Shown: piece after piece, positions 33,356 to 45,026 of the stretch
Layout: every line of letters starts with the position of its first letter
How positions within the stretch are numbered: the first letter of the stretch is position 1
NCBI GenBank assembly: GCA_035610835.1
Contig: CM069447.1
Span: 44,613,893 to 44,677,892 of the forward strand
Reading direction: 5' to 3'
DNA from: Ophiura sarsii
Lineage: Eukaryota > Echinodermata > Ophiuroidea > Amphilepidida > Ophiuridae
DNA: 64,000 nt
Program-made: the position numbers and the translations under genes
The notes under the pieces: generated by a model
Databases searched by the model: none
What the model was told of the DNA's origin: nothing
What the model saw: only the letters and a program-made list of their open reading frames with translations

Positions 33356-35020
33356 TGTACTGATGACTTCTTCCTATTATCACCTATTGTACTAATAAAG
33401 AACTTATACAATTGTTTTTGGTAGATGCGTGTATTGATTTGGCTAAACTGAAAAACAATTATTAGGTATAGTCTGGTACTTGTTTACGTTAAAAATATTC
33501 ATATATATTATGATATAATAAACCCTATGTAAATGTTTACGCTTAATTATGCATGGAAAGACTATCAATGATATCACGTACACATCCCAATATTGTTATG
33601 AAGTTTGTTCTATTTCTCTTGCATGTGCGCGTCTACAAAGTTTCTTATAACAGTCCGTCAACCTGTTGCTCTTCTCGGAAAGTGCTAAGCTCATCTGGCT
33701 GTGCGGGCTTTAAAATCACACTTCATTACTTTCTTAGCCCCGTCCGCATGGGCACAGTTTATTCCGTATTCAAAGGACAATGTGATATTGACCTTTACAC
33801 TGGCGAATTGCTATACAATTTCACGAACTTACCACAGGTAAAAATAGATGTATCAACACTTTCCACGCGGCTATAAGTTTTACCATGTTTGACAGAGGCA
33901 ACAAATTATTACAACGACCCCCTTGTCTTTCTCCGGAAGATGTCCGACTTGTGACGAAATACTGATTATTGACGGATACAAAATGTTTCCTTATTGGTAG
34001 CAATGTTGATTAAATTCTCCAAATTGTTCAAATTCATTGCTTTCGGAAATATACCGGTGTCATAAATTAGCGAGTAAAAATAAAATAAATAAAGTTTAAT
34101 AAATATAATAATAATAAAAAAACAAAAACAATTAGCGAGTACTCTAAAGTGAGAGTCTTGGGCATATCTAAATTGTACACGTTTTATACATCAGTACTCG
34201 CGTTTGTCTGCAAGGTTGTGACTTAATCCATGGGAGGTAGGACTGTCAATTATGGAGGAGGGGTGGGGGAGGACCGTCGAATTTCTTACATATATCTGTG
34301 TTTATTACAATTATGAAATTCGAAACCACTTAGTCCGTTACGAGCGTGGCGTGTACGGATGAATGTTGCCAGTGCCGTGCCGCGCCGCCAATGGTCACAG
34401 AATATAGAAATCGCATATAAATCCGTCTTGACTTTTTATTTGGTAACTATCGATTTATCTGCCGCTATGGAGTATCCAATCTGCTGAGAGAATGAAAAAA
34501 GATAATGAAATGTAATTGTGAGAAAACTAACCAGCGCTATACCATATGCTCTTGATTTTTGACCTTTTATTTCAGCATTATTTGGCTATGCCTAAGCATT
34601 TGGCAAACTAGGTAATATAAAATACGCTAATAAGTCCAGAACTATGGGTCCTAAGTAAACTGAAGAGGTATTGTTTTCTTTAATTTGATATGTTGCATGT
34701 GGAGCCATTTTGGTTTTTCTTCTACATAATTATAAACCTCGGTGCAGCAATAAGCAGATTATTGATTAAATGGTAGCGATATCTCACTATTCGACGTTAA
34801 GATGAGGATAGGGATTGTTTCAATTGATGAATGTGGCTCATGCCTGGGACACTATCCTGCGTGTTCAAAATCAAAGTGAGATAATGAAAATTGCATTTCG
34901 TTTTAATCTTTTTGGTGTAGCGTTCTTAATTGTTAACCGATCTTCGCGAACAAAATCTAAAGTTGAAGAGAAGAAATTAATCTATAACTTTGTATAATTT
35001 GTATTTTCTTAAGTTGGAAC
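33356..35020. other. Upstream region of the receptor gene, no gene seen
   Basis: Promoter side for the minus-strand gene. A TATATATGAA-like stretch on the minus strand near 33495-33510 is the only TATA candidate, about 150 bp from the ATG, and is weak. A 107-codon plus frame at 33553-33876 has no recognisable product. An AT-rich repeat lies at about 34080-34130. Confidence 0.4.
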
Positions 35021-35022
35021 TA

Positions 35023-35312
35023 AACTGCTCAAAAAAAGTTTGGAATATTTTTTCAATCACAATTTGTTCAAATATCTCGGGATATTTTCATTTAGTGTAA
35101 TATATCATTTATAAGCTGATGTGTTCATCTTTACAATGATATCCAATTTGAATCAATCCCTTCTTTCAGTGCTCAGCCACATGCTTGAGAACATGGGGAG
35201 GTCGCAATCGGAAAGTGCCAAAATCAACACTATTAAAAATCAATAGATCATCACACGCGATATTTGAAAATCTTGAGCTTGAATAAATATTCCAAACTTT
35301 TTTTGAGCAGTT
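35023..35312. mobile_element. Tc1/mariner-type MITE (290 bp)
   Basis: Perfect long inverted termini beginning AACTGCTCAAAAAAAGTTT, flanked by TA at 35021-35022 and 35313-35314. The terminus and TA target are typical of Tc1/mariner. No transposase frame. Confidence 0.9.
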
Positions 35313-35523
35313 TATATTTTTAGAGTTATTAACGTATTTATTTCCTGGTAGTACCTTACGTGAAAGTATTTCAAGAAAGCACAACATCTCAATTATCTAT
35401 GAAATTGAGGGCAATTCCTTAATATTACCACAATTCTGACTGTCTCTGTAAACACTACAAGGGAGGTAGAATTATTTGGACCAACATTCGCAGATCTGTA
35501 TTAGGAAAATTAGGAAAAACATT

Positions 35524-35668
35524 CAGATATTGCATAAAAATGGTTCAAACCGTCTTTCTCTATTAAGAATAACACTTAGATATTGCATAAAAATGGTTCA
35601 AACCTTCTTTCTCTATTAAGAATAACACTTAGGATATTGCATAAAAAGGGTTCAAACCTTCTCTTCGA
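35524..35668 (+). repeat. 53-bp tandem repeat, nearly three copies
   Basis: GATATTGCATAAAAATGG at 35526, 35579 and 35633, each followed by TTCAAACC and (first two) TTTCTCTATTAAGAATAACA. Confidence 0.85.
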
Positions 35669-35709
35669 AAAGAGTGTTGAACGATAGAAATGATTTTAGT
35701 AGTGTGCAC

Positions 35710-36217
35710 GTAAGGGGAGACGTCAAAACTCGACTGCCAGTTGACCGCCGGTTACGTACGGTTCCGCCCGGTTCTTTCAGGTCAAATGTTTTACTGGTAT
35801 ATGAATATTCACGCATGCAACACTGAACAACTGCCGGTTGACTTAATGCTGTAACCGGACCAATTTACACTATAAATCTGTTACTTTGCGGTCATAATAG
35901 CTCTCTCTATAATCGTTCTATAAAAATAACCATTCATAGACTTTCGGTATTGATTTTAAAAAGTTAATTGAGCTATAAACAGATTGAAAAAGCCAACCCC
36001 AGCGAAAATCAATAGCTGCATTGTACTGGTTGTCAACTGAGACTTTTATTGCTCACGCGTGTGACGAGGCACTTTCAACCGGTCGTGTTCACCAGAGTGT
36101 AACTATTTGACCTCATTATGTGTGTATATTATAACAGACGACACGTTTTGTGAAAACCGGGCGGAACCGGCCGTAACCGGCGGTCAACGGGCGGTCGAGT
36201 TTTGACGTGATCCCTAA
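35710..36217. mobile_element. TIR element with CCGGTT words (about 508 bp)
   Basis: Left arm GACGTCAAAACTCGACTGCC then TTGACCGCCGGTTACG and GGTTCCGCCCGGTT; the right arm at about 36150-36217 is its complement. Arms are about 65 bp. GTTAGGG/GTAAGGG forms the tip. It reads as multiple CCGGTT/AACCGG words. Non-coding. Confidence 0.8.
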
Positions 36218-36289
36218 CACAAAATATTGCAGAATCAAAATCTAAGATATACCGGGTGCTTCAAAAAGAGTCAACAACATTTATAGTTT

Positions 36290-36995
36290 CAGAGAACTTG
36301 TGTTTACTAAGTCTTGATCAGCGGTAAGTTTGAAATTATCCTCAAAAATGGTATGTTTAGCTTGGTTGGTTTTTCAGATATGGTACCTTACAGACAGCAT
36401 GCACAAAACTGACTTGTCCACGGGATACCGGAAGCATCCTCTCGTAGAGATGGAATCCCGGGGGGGGGGGGGGGGGGGGGTTCTTACATTGATATGGTAT
36501 ACGTATATGTGCCTACCTTTTGGGGTGCCTTTTCGCAAAAATTGGTATAGCGATGGGGTGGTTTTCATCGCAGACCAAAGCGCCCAATTGGCATAAATTG
36601 GGTGTATTTTGAGGCATTTTTGGGAAAAGCGCCCAATTTGTGCACAATTGGGTGCTTTTCTTACAAAATTGGTATATTGATGGGTGGGAAATTAGCCAAA
36701 AAATAGGTATAGGGAAAGTCACATTTTCGAAGTCCGGTAGGCACATCCACGTACGATTTTGGCGAAAGTAACCCCCCCCCCCCCCGGGGATGGAATGCAC
36801 AAACCGGAATTGTCCACGTTTGGAGCTGTATCGTAAATACACACGATTGGTCACAATGTAACTGTCCCTGTGGACAAGTCAGTTTTGTGCATGCTTTCTG
36901 TTATGAACCATATCTGAAGAACCAACCAAGCTAAACGTACCATATTTTGAGGATAATGTCAACACTTGCTGCTAATCAAGACTAAGTAAATACAA
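36290..36995. mobile_element. Fold-back element hosting a poly-G hAT-like MITE
   Basis: Outer arms: TGTTTACTAAGTCTTGATCA, CCTCAAAAATGGTATGTTTA, GCTTGGTTGG and GCATGCACAAAACTGACTTG (36300-36420) are mirrored at about 36870-36990. The inner element at 36457-36788 interrupts the right side of the left arm. Confidence 0.75.
36457..36788. mobile_element. Poly-G hAT-like MITE (332 bp) with 8-bp duplication
   Basis: Starts CCC then 21 G (36460-36480) and ends 14 C (36772-36785) then GGG, an inverted repeat. It is flanked by a perfect 8-bp duplication GATGGAAT at 36449-36456 and 36789-36796. The interior repeats GCGCCCAATT/AATTGGGTG and TTGGTATA words. The eight-bp target fits hAT. Non-coding. Confidence 0.85.
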
Positions 36996-37019
36996 ATTTA
37001 ACAGCCTGTGCCATCGTTC

Positions 37020-37588
37020 TGGGTTTTTTTCCAAGCGTTTACACAACCCAGAGACAGATAAAAATATCTTTTTTTAACAGTCACTGCACAACAAGCATGT
37101 CATCTGTCGATGACATTCGTTTCAACGCTTCTATTTGGCGTCGGATTTTTGTTGTTGCTGTCCCCTCAGGCCAGTGACTTTGTCAACGTTGGTTTAGCAA
37201 CTCGCAAATTTGCCCATTCTTTTAGGAGGCGGTTCACGAAGTGAGTCGACTCCTTCTTCCATGGGTGTGCAAAAATTACGAAATTACGGTATTCTAGATA
37301 TCGACGGAGGCCGCCATGTTTATTGTACTAGTCTGTGTCACATGGCTAACACCAAGAATATGAATATGAACACTTATCAAGCGCTCTAACTTTTGAACTA
37401 TTAATGTGGTGTATATAAAAGAACACATTTATGGAAAGGAAAGGAGTCAGATAATCCATTTTTTGTATCAATTTAACTTTTTAGCATTTTGACAACAGAA
37501 AATCACCTTTTGGGCTCAAAAAATAAATAAAAATAATGGTTCCAGGTCACATATACGTCCTGGGTAGATTTAATGATATTTTACATAG
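37020..37588 (+). repeat. Family F copy plus a fragment of the TTAA element arm
   Basis: 37020-37240 matches 11940-12150. 37375-37470 matches the arm of 18993-19586 (CACTTATCAAGCGCTCTAAC, TTTTGAACTATTAATGTG). The rest is unassigned. Confidence 0.6.
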
Positions 37589-38488
37589 TAGGGGAGAGCG
37601 GGGAGTGTACGCCCTATGGGCAGGTTCGCCCACCACGTGATTCTCTCATAATTATTTGCGGCCACTGGTTGAATTTGGCGAACACACAATAGATACAATA
37701 GTATGTTACAAGCTTCCCAACGTGACAGATCACCGTAACATGTTTGTCAACTTATCATCCAAAAACCAGTTTTGCCTCGCAAAAGGAAATTTTCTTCCAT
37801 TTTTCATATTGATCTTTTTTCCAAAAATATTCGCAGAAAAGGTTTAATGTAAATTATCATTAGGAAGGTATGGGATTGATTATGGATTTGATGCAGTTAA
37901 CAACCCATCAATGTATGTGGTACATCCGTGGTACAGGTCAAGGGATTTATATAGTTATGATTTTGCATAATTTCAAAATTGTAATATTCCTCTTACAGGA
38001 TAATTGTAATTATAAAAATAGTTATCAGGAATGGGGTAACACTAATATTAGAGGAGAATATTTTAAAATGTGGTATTTCTTATTACTTTTAAATTCTGAA
38101 CGAGTATTTTCCGCAAAAGTTCTCCACCCCTATATTTTTGGACCCCTAAATGTTATTTTGGAATAAAAAACCCGAATAATAACGAATCTATATGTATTGG
38201 ATATTATGGTACTTTGTGTAGCCTAATTCTGAGCCTATGGCAAACTTGCCCCGGCATATGGGCGAACCTATCCCGGCGTCGGGCAGGTTTGCCCTTGTGA
38301 GACACTTGTCTTTATCATTTACTCTTGCCTTTACAGTAAGGCCTAGAGTACTGAGATCATGGTCGTATGTAGCCAAGATATCAATATTTCACATGATATC
38401 AATAAGTCTATTCAATCTTTAAAATTGGCGTCTCTAGTATAGACCTCTTCAAATGAAAATGGGGCGAACACTCCCCCGCTCTCCCCTA
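37589..38488. mobile_element. TIR element (900 bp) with GGGCGAACCT/AGGTTTGCCC words
   Basis: TAGGGGAGAGCGGGGAGTG at 37589 is mirrored by CACTCCCCCGCTCTCCCCTA ending at 38488 (one extra C). Words CAGGTTCGCCC, CAAACTTGCCCC, GGGCGAACCT and AGGTTTGCCC occur near both ends. A 98-codon frame at 37870-38166 is unsupported. 38600-38678 is more of family F. Confidence 0.8.
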
Positions 38489-38678
38489 TAGGAATTGATG
38501 GGCCAACGTTTTAGAGACTACATGTAGTACAACATGTCATAGCCTACCTAGATTATTCTTCAGTCGGTAATGTTCTCATAGGGTATTTTACATTGTTGAC
38601 GAACTGCCCCGCCCCCCGTTTGAAACAATTCGCGCTGATAAACGGGAGAAACTATTCGCTACCTTATTAGCAAGTCTA

Positions 38679-40507
38679 CAGTGAAAAAAAAAGAGGTTTC
38701 TATAGACACCTTTTCAGTTGTCCAGTTTTGGGTTCTGAGGCGCTACCAAAAAGGTGTCAAAGTGACACCTTTCGAGTGTCTTGATGACTCCTTTAGGGGT
38801 TTCTGGTGACACCATAAAGGTGTCAAACTGGTACTGACACCTTTTTGGTAGCGCCTCAGAACCCATTTGAGGGGGTTTAATTTGACACCAATAATGGTGT
38901 CGGCAGATCCATTAAAGGTGTCAACGGATACCTTTACAGTGTCAGGAAATCCATTAAAGGTGTCAGTGGATACTTTTAAGGAGTCTTAATGATTCTTAGA
39001 ATACTCTTAAGGATGTCCCCCGACACCTTTAATGGTCCTCCTGAAACCTTAAAGGTGTCCCTTGACACCATTATTGGGGTCAAATTACACCCTCTCAAAT
39101 GGGTTCTGAGGCGCTACCAAAAAGGTGTCGGTACCAGTTTGACACCTTTATGGTGTCACCAGAAACCCCTAAAGGGTTCTCCCAACACTGCTCTTGGTGT
39201 CAAATTACACCCTAAAAAGGGTTCTGAGGCGCTAGACCCCGTTTTGAAAGGTGTCAAATGACACCTTTAAAGTGTTTTGATGACACACTAAAGGTGTAAT
39301 CTGGACATCTTTAAAGTGTCACCTTGACACCTTTAGGGTTCATTTCAAATTGACACCACCGGGGGTGCGTATAAGACCCCGTTTTGAAAGGTGTCAAAAT
39401 GACACCTTTCAAGTGTTTTGATGACACATTAAAGGTGTAATCCGGACATCTTTAGGGTGTGACCTTGACACCTGTAAGATGTCCAGATTACACCTTTAGT
39501 GTACCAATCAAGAATGACATGTGAGTACATATTTTTATACTATTTTCTTTATATTTATAGATACCTTTCCATCAAAATTACTACACTAAAAAAACCTAAT
39601 TAAGTTAGCTAATCAGTGTCATTTTCGTTACTTTTCACACACTAGCAGATAGGATATGGCAAGTCGCTGTTTCCGTGGACCTCGCTAATGTAAGCTTCCC
39701 AGCAAGCTTATTATCCTTATACATTACACATAGCCCCGGAAATTTTCTCACATGTTTTTAAGAAAATTCGTACGTATAACCAGCACTTAACTGAATGCAC
39801 CACCGTTTAGCCTCACTTAATAAGGTTATAGTGTAGTAATTTTGATGGAAAGGAGTCTATAGATATAAAGAAAATAGTATACAAATATGTACTCACATGA
39901 CATGCGACGCATCCGCTGCACGATACAGATGAAAAAGACTAAAAGACCCGCAGACGAACTTCCTTGGCCTGCGCATGTGCACAACTTCGAAAATATCATG
40001 ACCATCAAGGTGTCCAACGGCACCATCAAGGTGTACATTTGCATCATATGAATCATCAATGCACATGCGCAGTCACAAGTTCTGTCGTCTGCTATTAAAT
40101 GTTAAAGGTGGGCGCGCGAATTTGACACCATCGAGGTTTCATTCGACACCACGAAAACGAATCAACACTACAGAGGTGTCCACTGACGTGGGAGACACCT
40201 CAATGGGCGTCAGTCAACACCCAAAAGGTGTCAACAGAGGTGTCAACGTGGAACGTAAATTAAAACTATGACACCCCTGGTAGCCTCAATGACACCCGGA
40301 GTGTCATTTGGCACCATAATTGGTGTCCCCAGACAAGCAAACTTAAATAATACTCTCAAAAGGTGTCGGCATGAGCCATTACATTCTCAAAAGCCTATCA
40401 CTTTGTCAAAAGCGATACTCATTCTGGTGTCACTTGACACCCAAGGATGGTCGGTGGTGATTAGATTCTTAACAAGTGCCGATTGACACCCCAATATATT
40501 TTCAGTG
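38679..40507. mobile_element. 1.83-kb element packed with AAAGGTGTCA/TGACACCTTT words
   Basis: Left tip CAGTGAAAAAAA, right tip complement CACTGAAAATATATT. From 38720 to 39500 and 40100 to 40490 the word GGTGTCA or its complement recurs every 10-40 bp in both orientations. GGGTTCTGAGGCGCTACC is repeated at 38730, 39101 and 39219, and inverted at about 38850. It sits between a family F piece and a family E piece. No transposase frame. Confidence 0.75.
39517..39902. mobile_element. Nested fold-back MITE with arms of about 68 bp
   Basis: CATGTGAGTACATATTT through ATCAAAATTACTACACT (39517-39587) is mirrored by AGTGTAGTAATTTTGATG through ATGTACTCACATG (39830-39902). It lies in the middle of the GGTGTCA element and may be its central part or a later insertion. 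Confidence 0.8.
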
Positions 40508-40519
40508 ATCTGACCTGCA

Positions 40520-41060
40520 ACATTTGTCAGAGTAATAGGTCTCCATGGGACAGATTTTCTCGTTGTAGATCTTTATGTATTAAAGAAATTTACCTGAACA
40601 ATATGAACTGGTAAAGCATCGTATCTGATTGTTGATAAAATCTCATAATATTCTACTATCAAGGATGTCTTTATATTCAGGGGGATAGTTCGTTACAGGT
40701 GAGCGATTTATCGCTTTGTTTCTATTTGACAAGTGTTTAGGGACATTTGAATAGCTATTTGGTAATCCATTACTATAGTACCTTTTAATCACAGAAACGG
40801 ATGTCAATATCGCGACCTTTTCCCCCAGTTGCCCCCAGTCAAATGTTAAATCTTAATGTCAAATTTACTTTATAATATTAGCTTAACATTGGTCCGAAAT
40901 GTTTGATTTAGAACAATCTTATCTAATTTCAGGCAATTTTTACAATAAAAGCCACCATTCTTCGTATTTTGCTCCCATTTGTTTTCTTTCCCCCAGATTT
41001 TTCTTGCCCCCATATTCCCCCTAAAATTGTATTGCTGGTGCCGCCACTGTGTTTCAGAAA
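40520..41060 (+). repeat. Family E head followed by a G-rich hAT-like end
   Basis: 40525-40810 matches 17265-17585 with a deletion. 40810-41055 is C-rich (TTCCCCCAG, TTGCCCCCAGT) and ends GCTGGTGCCGCCACTGTG, complement CACAGTGGCGGCACCAGC, the same terminus as 20612. Confidence 0.6.
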
Positions 41061-41114
41061 CATTTCCCAAATTTGAAAGTCTTTCCCAAATTTCAAAGTC
41101 TTCCCCAAATTTCA

Positions 41115-41980
41115 AAGTCTTATCTGATGAATTACAGAACCAATACTAGTCATGTTTGTACTTATTTTAATGCATTTATCATGGTGATTCTAAATTCTAA
41201 ATATGGTGATAAGATTTATTTATTTTGACAAATTGTCAACATTTTTTGAAACTTTGGAATGTCGTCTGTAGACGCCTGCCGCGTGGAAAGGGTTTTACGA
41301 TGGATATATCTGCATTTTTAAAGATGTGTGATTTTCAAATATTTTGTATTTCAAGAAAAACGGTTCTTTTATAATAATAAAAAAGAAACTTACCGTTCGT
41401 ATTGTGGTAATCCGTTGAGAATTCAACTCTGTATAGCAACCGCACCCGTGATCAACTGAGGGTATAGTCCGGGTTTAAAGTCAGCAATGAAACAAGGAGA
41501 GAAACAAGTGGAAGGTCGTGCGTATCGCCACTAATCTGCTTGGTTTTGAACACGTTACACTTGCAACCAGTATACCTGTAAAATGGAAAGAATTCTATCA
41601 AAGAGGAAAGAAAAAAACCTCGTAAGTGTTTATTCGATCTTATATTTAGCACGAGTCTGTCGTGTTTCAAAATCTGAATGACAAGCGTGATGAAAATGCC
41701 TTGCCACGCGTTAACATGAAGAAGGAAAAGTACAGCGACGTTGAATTTGCTACTGCCAGGCGAGAGAATAAAGTTCAGCCTATAATGCACTTTATTTGCG
41801 CGCTTTTATTAAAAATATTATATTCAAAGATCAATTTAGATACCTTTTTGACGGTTAACCCATGGTTTTGAAGCTCTGTAACTTTCAGGATCATCAAGAT
41901 CCCAGTCATTCAGCATAGTATTTACTTCTCACTTGTCACATGACCACCTGTTGGGCGATCACGTGACAGAAGATCATCGT
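41115..41980 (+). repeat. Dispersed family D copy running into the minisatellite
   Basis: Landmarks as in the 3165-3835 copy, ending GGGCGATCACGTGACAGAAG, and then directly the 23-bp minisatellite, as in the 3.2-5.4 kb copy. Confidence 0.8.
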
Positions 41981-42111
41981 CATGGACTTTCCTTTATGAC
42001 CGGGATGGGCTAAATGTTATGACCGGGATGGGCTAACTGTTATGACAGGGATGGGCTAACTGTTATGACAGGGATGGGCTAACTGTTATCACCGGGGTGG
42101 GCTAACTGTTA

Positions 42112-42256
42112 TAATAATAATAATATAATAATAAAAACAGTGTTTATATAGCGCACTGTGGATCACAATCCCTCAGAGCGCTTTACAATATATGATACAA
42201 CATAAAATAATAAAATACAAGCTAATCAATAAAAAATTGCAAGACCAACAATTGCA
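42112..42256 (-). mobile_element. 3' tail of an L2-like LINE or SINE
   Basis: The minus strand reads TTGTAAAGCGCTCTGAGGGA, then AGTGCGCTATATAAACACTG, then a TTATTATTA microsatellite. This is the common L2-type 3' end with its simple-repeat tail. Confidence 0.6.
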
Positions 42257-42604
42257 CATTATGACAGGGATGGGCTAACTGTTATTACAGTGACGAGCTA
42301 ACTGTTATCACCGGGATGGGATCACTGTTATCACAGGGATGAGCTACCTTTTGGCACGGGGATACGCTACCTGTTATCATCGGGATGGCTAACTGTTATG
42401 ACAGGGATGGTCTAACTGTTATCAACGAGATGGGATAATTGTTATCACTGGAATAAGTTACCTCTTATCACGGTTATGGGCTAACTGCTATAACCGGGAA
42501 GGGCTAACTGTTATGGCAGGGATGGTCTGACTGATATCACGAGACGGGTTAACTGTTATGACAGGGATGGGCTATTTGTTATGACAGGGATGGGCTAACT
42601 GTTA

Positions 42605-44215
42605 TCAAGTATCAATCTTTATTTCCATATACAAAATACATCAAATCACATATAAGAAAACCAAATGAGGTCCGTTTAGGGTCTACCCCTTAAAATAAAC
42701 AATACATAAACAAACACTCTATACTAAAATAAACAATAAGAATCCCACAACATCATATGCAAGACAGAACAAGGACGGGCTCAAACACAAGAGATTCCTC
42801 GTAATTTTGGATAAGGTTTTGCTTTAACTGGGTTCGGAATTGCTTCAAGGATTTGGACTGTTTCATGTTTTTGGAAAGTGAATTCCAGAGAATTGGACCA
42901 TTGGTTCGAATAGCACGGTCGGAGAATGTCTTGTTGGGTAGTTGTGAACATCTGAACGTTTTGAAAAGAAGGTTTTAAAAGCTGCGGGTAGATCATTTAT
43001 GGAATACTTAAACATGAATACCCCAAGTTCCATTGTGTACATATCGGTTATTGCACGTGTGGTCCAGTGGAGTAGTTGCCGGTCTCCTAATCATAAGGTT
43101 GTGAGTTCTAGCCCCGCTGGTGCCAATGTGTTTGTGTCCTTGTGCAAGGCACTTAGTCTACATTGCCTATTAGGGGGTTACTATAATAGGGGTTATGTAT
43201 GTTTGCTCATGTTGGTTTATGTCGCAACTTGGCGCTGATTTAGCTGCTGCCTGGACGTTGCATTATTTCTTAATGTATTTGATATGTAATGTTGTTACAA
43301 TTCAGCCAGTTGGCTACGATGACAATAAAATTTATATATATTTATATATATTTATATAAATTTATATAATTATTATTGACAACCATTTCTGGTTAGACTA
43401 CGACATTTGAATAGAGTGCTCAATACCGTAAACGGTAGAGCGTATAAAAATTCAGAGGTATAGACCTTCCGGAATATTATCGCTATAAATTTATATATAT
43501 TTATTATTATTTATATATATTTATTATTAAATTTATATATTATTATTATTATTGTAAGAAAATTATACTTGCGACTCCTATAGTGACTATTAGAGATGGT
43601 GCTAATTCCTTTTTTGTACAGTTTAACAAGTTTGTCTAGATATGATTTACAAGTTTTGCCCCATACAAGTATTCCATAGCTGAGATAAGGTAAAATTAAA
43701 GTCCATTATAACCAGTGTAATATACGTGCTGGAATAGAATGTTTAAGTTTGTTCATGACACCAATATTTCTTGAAACTGTTTTCGATATGCAATCAATGT
43801 GTTTTTTCCATGTAAGACACTCATCAATTATTACGCCTAAAAACTTAGTAAATGTTACTCTTTCTATTGTAATATTATTTAAAGTAACATTAAAATCTTC
43901 TCATATTTGGGTTGATGTCATATGAGGTGTACCTAAAATCATATGATTCGTTTTGCTAGCATTAACTGATAATTTGTTGGCTTTAAACCAATTGCTTACT
44001 TCATTCAATTCTTCATTTATTACATTTATTTTGCTATTGATGTCCTTGTGTGAGTAAAAAATAGTAGTGTCACACAATATGACATCAAGTACATTCGAAG
44101 TATTATGTAATATCATTAACATACAATATGAAAAGCAAAGGGCCCAATATGGATCCCTATAGTGTGGAACACCACATACAATATTTTGTAAGTCAGAATT
44201 ACAGTTATCATAAAA
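42605..44215 (-). mobile_element. Degraded CR1/L2-type LINE (RT to 3' end)
   Basis: Minus-strand pieces in order: DTTIFYSHKDINSKINVIN and WFKANKLSVNASKTNHMILG (44080-43935, the catalytic ADD is altered to CD); FLGVIIDECLTWKKHID (about 43845-43795); SYGILVWGKTCKSYLDKL (about 43690-43630); and the C-terminal IRTNGPILWNSLSKNMKQ with QLKQNLIQNYEESLVF (about 42915-42780). It then has a 3' UTR ending AATAAAGATTGATA. Stops and frame changes mark it as a pseudogene. Block order and the C-terminal NGPxLWNSL motif fit the CR1/L2 group. It is interrupted by a SINE and AT-rich DNA at 43010-43560. Confidence 0.85.
43035..43350 (+). mobile_element. tRNA-derived SINE with AT-rich tail
   Basis: A-box-like GTGGTCCAGTGGAGTAGTTG near 43059-43078 and B-box-like GGTTGTGAGTTCTAGCCCC near 43097-43115 are followed by TGTCCTTGTGCAAGGCACTT, a core common in SINEs of marine animals. 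It ends in GACAATAAAATT and TATATTTA repeats. It sits inside the LINE. Confidence 0.8.
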
Positions 44216-44391
44216 TAACCACTTTGAACTGTTATCATCGTGATGGGCTATAAAATGTTATCACAGGGATGGGCTCACTGTTATCAACTGGATGCGCTAA
44301 CTCTTATTTCAGGGATGGGCTAACTGTCATCACTTGTATATGTTATCCGTTATCAAATGAATGGGTTAACTGTTATCACCGTGGTTATCAA

Positions 44392-44628
44392 TCAATCTTT
44401 ATTTTCATATATACATCAAATCACATAAAAAAACACAACATAAGGAGTAAACTGGAAAGCCAATGAGGCCCGTTTATAATGGTTTACCCCTTAAAACAAA
44501 CAATACATACATACAAACATTTCATACTAAAAAACACACAATAAGTACCCCGCAACATCATATACAAGACAGAACAAAGACGGGCTCAAATACAAGAGAT
44601 TACTCGTAATTTTGGATGAGGTTATCAC
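44392..44628 (-). mobile_element. Second, 5'-truncated copy of the CR1/L2-type LINE 3' end
   Basis: Same 3' UTR as 42605-42780 (words CAATGAGGCCCGTTTA, TTTACCCCTTAAAA, CGGGCTCAAATACAAGAGAT) on the same strand, also inserted in the minisatellite. Confidence 0.85.
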
Positions 44629-45026
44629 AGGGATGCGCTAACTGTTATCACGGGGATGAGCTATGTTATCACCGGGATATGCTAACTGTTATTTTAGGGA
44701 AGAGCTATCCGTTATCACAATAATGGGTTAACTGTTAATCACTGGAACGGGCTACATGTTATCACAGGGATTGACGAACTGTATCCCCATGATGGGCTAT
44801 CCGTTATCACCGGTATGGGCAAAATGTTAGGGATGGGCTAACGTTTATCACAGGGATGGGCTAATGGGTTAACTGTTATCACGGTTTACGATTAATGTCA
44901 ATTGTCTTTATTTTCAATTTAAAGGAAGTCTTTTCTTTCTTAAGCTGGTCCTTATTTAAAAATTAAAAATAAAATGAATTTATTTCATGCATGACTAGCC
45001 AATAGTGTCCACCATTCACGTCAATA

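Larger units (their letters stand above)
41985..44890 (+). repeat. 23-bp minisatellite interrupted by retroelements
   Basis: Blocks of the GGGATGGGCTAACTGTTATCA unit at 41990-42112, 42258-42605, 44225-44395 and 44625-44890. Between them: a 3' tail of a LINE/SINE (42112-42256), a LINE with a SINE inside (42605-44215), and a second LINE 3' end (44392-44628). Confidence 0.85.

Noticed and set aside
33553..33876. 107-codon plus-strand frame upstream of the receptor as a gene
   Set aside because: No recognisable domain, no clear signal peptide at its ATG, and single frames of this length are expected by chance in 64 kb.
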